Shown: in pieces, positions 7,764 through 9,759 of the stretch | How the letters are laid out: every line of letters starts with the position of its first letter | How positions within the stretch are numbered: the first letter of the stretch is position 1 | Assembly (NCBI GenBank): GCA_017627115.1 | Contig: JAGAHK010000091.1 | Location: 1 to 9,759, forward strand | Origin: Bacillota bacterium | GTDB lineage: Bacteria; Bacillota; Clostridia; Lachnospirales; CAG-274 | Direction: 5' to 3' | Length of the DNA: 9,759 nucleotides | Notes under the pieces: model-generated | The model's database searches: none | Seen by the model: only the letters and a program-made list of their open reading frames with translations | Told to the model about the DNA's origin: nothing | Program-made: the position numbers and the translations under genes

Positions 7764-8020
7764 GCAAGCCCTGCGGATAATCTTCCCTTTGAAAGGATGC
7801 GGCCGCTCGGCATAAAGCCTCGGCTTATCCCGCATACATTCACGGGAAGAAACATCCGCACGTCTGCGCGGTTACGTATCGGAATAAAATTACTGAAAAC
7901 ACTTTTTTAAGTTACTTTTTGCATAACTGCTGCGATAACGCTGCCGAGGGCAAAAACGCGGATGTTTCTCGGCGTGAGCGTTTGTTCCGTCTCAAAGCCG
8001 AGATTATCCGCGGGGCTTGC
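7764..8020. repeat. Large nested imperfect inverted repeat (possible MITE-like or palindromic intergenic element)
   Basis: The outer arms 7764-7783 and 8001-8020 are inverted copies matching at 19 of 20 positions; the one difference (T7772 against G8012) is a G-U pair in a + strand transcript. Inward, CTTTGA (7787-7792) matches TCAAAG (7992-7997). Further in, TCACG (7840-7844) pairs with CGTGA (7973-7977) and AGAAACATCCGC (7848-7859) with GCGGATGTTTCT (7958-7969), separated by a symmetric 3x3 mismatch. The left arm carries about 31 extra bases near 7809-7839. The apex (7860-7957) is AT-rich. The whole could form a long hairpin RNA or a cruciform. Two inverted degenerate copies of one repeat unit would also explain it. 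Confidence 0.75.
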
Positions 8021-8131
8021 CCGTTAGCAATAATACAATGTAACAATTGATTATGTTTTTTTAGCGATAATATAACGACATAGTGATAATAACCATATGA
8101 ATAATTCTCTCTGCGGTATATTATACGTTTT

Positions 8132-8159
8132 TTGATACTTGCTGATTTATAGTTATAAT
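8132..8159 (+). promoter_or_regulatory. Sigma-A-type promoter for polC
   Basis: TTGATA (8132-8137) and TATAAT (8154-8159) are separated by 16 nt. The -10 matches the consensus fully and the -35 at five of six positions. The predicted transcription start is near 8166, only about 14 nt before the TTG start of polC. An 11-bp palindrome, GTATATTATAC (8116-8126), lies just upstream of the -35 and could be an operator or chance. Confidence 0.65.
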
Positions 8160-8179
8160 GAAAGAAAGCAGTGAAATAA

Positions 8180-9759
8180 TTGGAAACAAAACCGTTTTCG
8201 CAGGTATTCGGTAAAATGCACCTGTCTGCGAATGTTAAAACAAATTTGAAAAATGCCGCCGTTGAAAGTATAATGTTTATCAAAAACACGAATACTTTTG
8301 CTGTCGAACTTTCTTCGCCGAACATTATCGACGAGGAGTGTATAGAGCATTTCAAGGCGGATATAAAGGACAATTTTGAGTTTGTCAACTCGGTGGAGCT
8401 GCGTGTGAAATACGCTATGGACAATATGCCTGCCGAAAAGAGGATAGAACTTTATTGGAACAACCTGCTCAAAAGCATACAAAGCCGTTCGGTATACGCT
8501 TATATGGCGCTTTTGAACAGTGAAAGATACATAGAAAACGGCACCTGTGTCATAAAACTCAAAAGCAACAGCGCGTGTTTTCTCAACCGTATGCGCATAG
8601 ACAGCTATATCGCCGAGATGTTTGAAAAAAGGCTCGGGCTTGGGCTGAAAGTGGAACTTCAAAACGGCGCTCCGCCCGAACTTGACGAAAACAGGCTTAT
8701 AATGACCTATACCAAAGAGGAAATGGAGGCATATGCCGAAGAAGCGCGTGAAAAATTCAGGCAGGAAGCGGAGGCGGCAGGCAGACCCGTGCCCGAAACA
8801 AGACCCGAAAAAGGGCTTTTCCGCAAAAAGAGCGCTATGTCGAATGCCTCTACGGACGAGATAACAGAGGAAGCAACGCCCATAAAACTTTTGGGCGAGG
8901 AGGAAAAGGAATATGTCGTAAACGGCAAGGTGCTTTTCCCCGAAACAAAGGAAACAAGGAGCGGAAAACTGCTTGTCAAGTTTATAATAGCCGATAAGGA
9001 GAGTGCGATAACCGCAAAATTCTTCTCGAGACCCGAGACTTTTGAGTCGGACTTTGACGGCTTTTTAAAGGACGGCGAGCTTAAAAGCGGCATTTATGTC
9101 AAGGTAAAGGGCAAGTATAAGATAGATGATTTTGAAAAGGGCGAACCCGTGATAATGGTAAACCGTTTCAACAAGGGCGAGCCGCCTTATGTGCGCCCCG
9201 ACAATGCGCCCGAAAAGCGTGTTGAGCTGCATCTGCATACACAGATGAGTATGATGGATGCCGTTACTTCGGCTACCGATTACATCAACCGCGCGGCTTA
9301 TTGGGGTCACAGGGCTATTGCCATAACCGACCACGGCGTTGTGCAGGCTTATCCCGAAGCCAAAATTGCAGCTAAAAAAGCAGGCGTAAAGGTGCTTTAC
9401 GGTGTTGAGGGCTACCTTGTGGACGATATGTCGGCTGTTGCGAAGAATATTATTGATTATCCGTGCAGCGGCAGGTTTGTGGTATTCGACCTGGAAACGA
9501 CGGGTCTTTCGGCAAACAAGGACAAGATAATAGAGATAGGTGCGGTAAAGGTGGAAAACGGCAGGATAATTGACCGTTTCAGCAGTTTTGTAAATCCGCA
9601 TCAGCCGCTGGAACCGAAGATAGTTAAGCTTACGGACATTGATGACGAGATACTTGCCGATGCACCCGACGATACCAAAGTGCTGCCCGATTTTCTTGAA
9701 TTTATTAAGGACAGCGTGCTTGTGGCGCATAATGCACCCTTTGATACGGGTTTTGTGCG
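8180..9759 (+). CDS. polC: DNA polymerase III PolC-type alpha subunit, 3'-truncated by window edge
   Basis: Replicative DNA polymerase of low-GC Gram-positives, combining polymerase and 3'-5' proofreading. The first 526 codons of a protein usually about 1,400-1,450 aa are visible. Order: an N-terminal domain (about 1-185), a charged linker (about 185-243), an OB-fold (about 245-335), a PHP domain with HLHTQMS (351-357) and TDHG (383-386), then an inserted DEDD exonuclease with DLETTG (437-442) and HNAPFD (517-522). Exonuclease insertion inside PHP is the PolC hallmark and rules out DnaE. I chose TTG at 8180 because a stop (TAA, 8177-8179) directly precedes it and the next 12 codons (ETKPFSQVFGKM) look native. 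ATG at 8216 is the alternative. The ribosome binding site is weak for either (GAAAGAAAG at 8160-8168 for TTG). Confidence 0.95.
   Translation, partial: METKPFSQVFGKMHLSANVKTNLKNAAVESIMFIKNTNTFAVELSSPNIIDEECIEHFKADIKDNFEFVNSVELRVKYAMDNMPAEKRIELYWNNLLKSIQSRSVYAYMALLNSERYIENGTCVIKLKSNSACFLNRMRIDSYIAEMFEKRLGLGLKVELQNGAPPELDENRLIMTYTKEEMEAYAEEAREKFRQEAEAAGRPVPETRPEKGLFRKKSAMSNASTDEITEEATPIKLLGEEEKEYVVNGKVLFPETKETRSGKLLVKFIIADKESAITAKFFSRPETFESDFDGFLKDGELKSGIYVKVKGKYKIDDFEKGEPVIMVNRFNKGEPPYVRPDNAPEKRVELHLHTQMSMMDAVTSATDYINRAAYWGHRAIAITDHGVVQAYPEAKIAAKKAGVKVLYGVEGYLVDDMSAVAKNIIDYPCSGRFVVFDLETTGLSANKDKIIEIGAVKVENGRIIDRFSSFVNPHQPLEPKIVKLTDIDDEILADAPDDTKVLPDFLEFIKDSVLVAHNAPFDTGFV

Larger units (their letters stand above)
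7716..8179. other. Non-coding interval between the operon end and polC
   Basis: About 464 nt without a convincing gene. It contains a short AT-rich piece (7716-7763), a nested inverted repeat (7764-8020), an AT-rich segment with several TATAAT-like hexamers (8021-8131), and a sigma-A-type promoter (8132-8159). No simple hairpin-plus-T-run terminator is obvious. The large repeat, followed by the T-run at 8056-8062, may serve that role. No tRNA, CRISPR or riboswitch pattern was seen. Confidence 0.8.

Noticed and set aside
7719..7910. 63-codon + strand reading frame starting with TTG just after the small membrane protein gene
   Set aside because: It has no ribosome binding site, and most of it runs through the left arm and apex of the inverted repeat, so it is best explained as a chance frame in repeat sequence.
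8047..8073. Second promoter, TTGATT with TAATAT
   Set aside because: The spacer is only 15 nt (13 for GATAAT) and the region is AT-rich, so hexamers of this type are expected by chance; kept only as a possible alternative for polC.
7912..8424. 170-codon - strand frame spanning the repeat and the 5' end of polC
   Set aside because: It lies antisense to well-conserved polC sequence and to the repeat, has no recognisable motifs, and is composed of Cys/Tyr/Arg/Ser-rich shadow-like sequence.
9065..9730. 221-codon - strand open frame
   Set aside because: It is fully antisense to the PHP and exonuclease motifs of PolC; codon bias on the + strand leaves the opposite frame open.

Overview
The window looks like a chromosomal housekeeping segment from a Gram-positive anaerobe of the class Clostridia, most likely a Ruminococcus-like member of the Oscillospiraceae. 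Four things point there: PolC, the replicative polymerase of low-GC Gram-positives; the MEP isoprenoid pathway; moderate GC with heavy use of ATA, AGA and CTT codons; and a protein resembling DUF5721, a family I associate with clostridia. The genus is an inference. All recognisable genes lie on the + strand.

Layout. 1-687 is the 3' part of a secreted or membrane-anchored RsiV/DUF3298-like protein. 699-7715 is a tightly packed array: a DUF5721-like gene, pyrH, frr, uppS, cdsA, dxr, rseP, ispG and a small three-helix membrane protein. Gaps are 9-28 nt except frr-uppS (84 nt, holding a terminator-like hairpin), and uppS-cdsA overlap by 16 nt. 7716-8179 is the only long non-coding stretch. It holds a 257-nt nested inverted repeat and a sigma-A-type promoter. 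From about 8180 to the window end runs the 5' third of polC.

How the genes fit together. PyrH makes UDP for pyrimidine nucleotides, and Frr recycles ribosomes. Dxr and IspG are the second and the penultimate steps of the MEP pathway, which makes the C5 units that UppS polymerises into undecaprenyl diphosphate for the cell wall. CdsA makes CDP-diacylglycerol for phospholipids. RseP is an intramembrane protease. The cluster therefore joins envelope lipid supply with translation, and polC follows under its own promoter. This is a well-known firmicute gene order, although rpsB-tsf is not directly upstream of pyrH and no proS lies between ispG and polC.

I saw no clearly new biological system. The parts most worth a second look are the inverted repeat at 7764-8020, the hairpin inside the operon at 2461-2503, the two TTG starts (rseP and polC), and the unrecognised 107-aa membrane protein.
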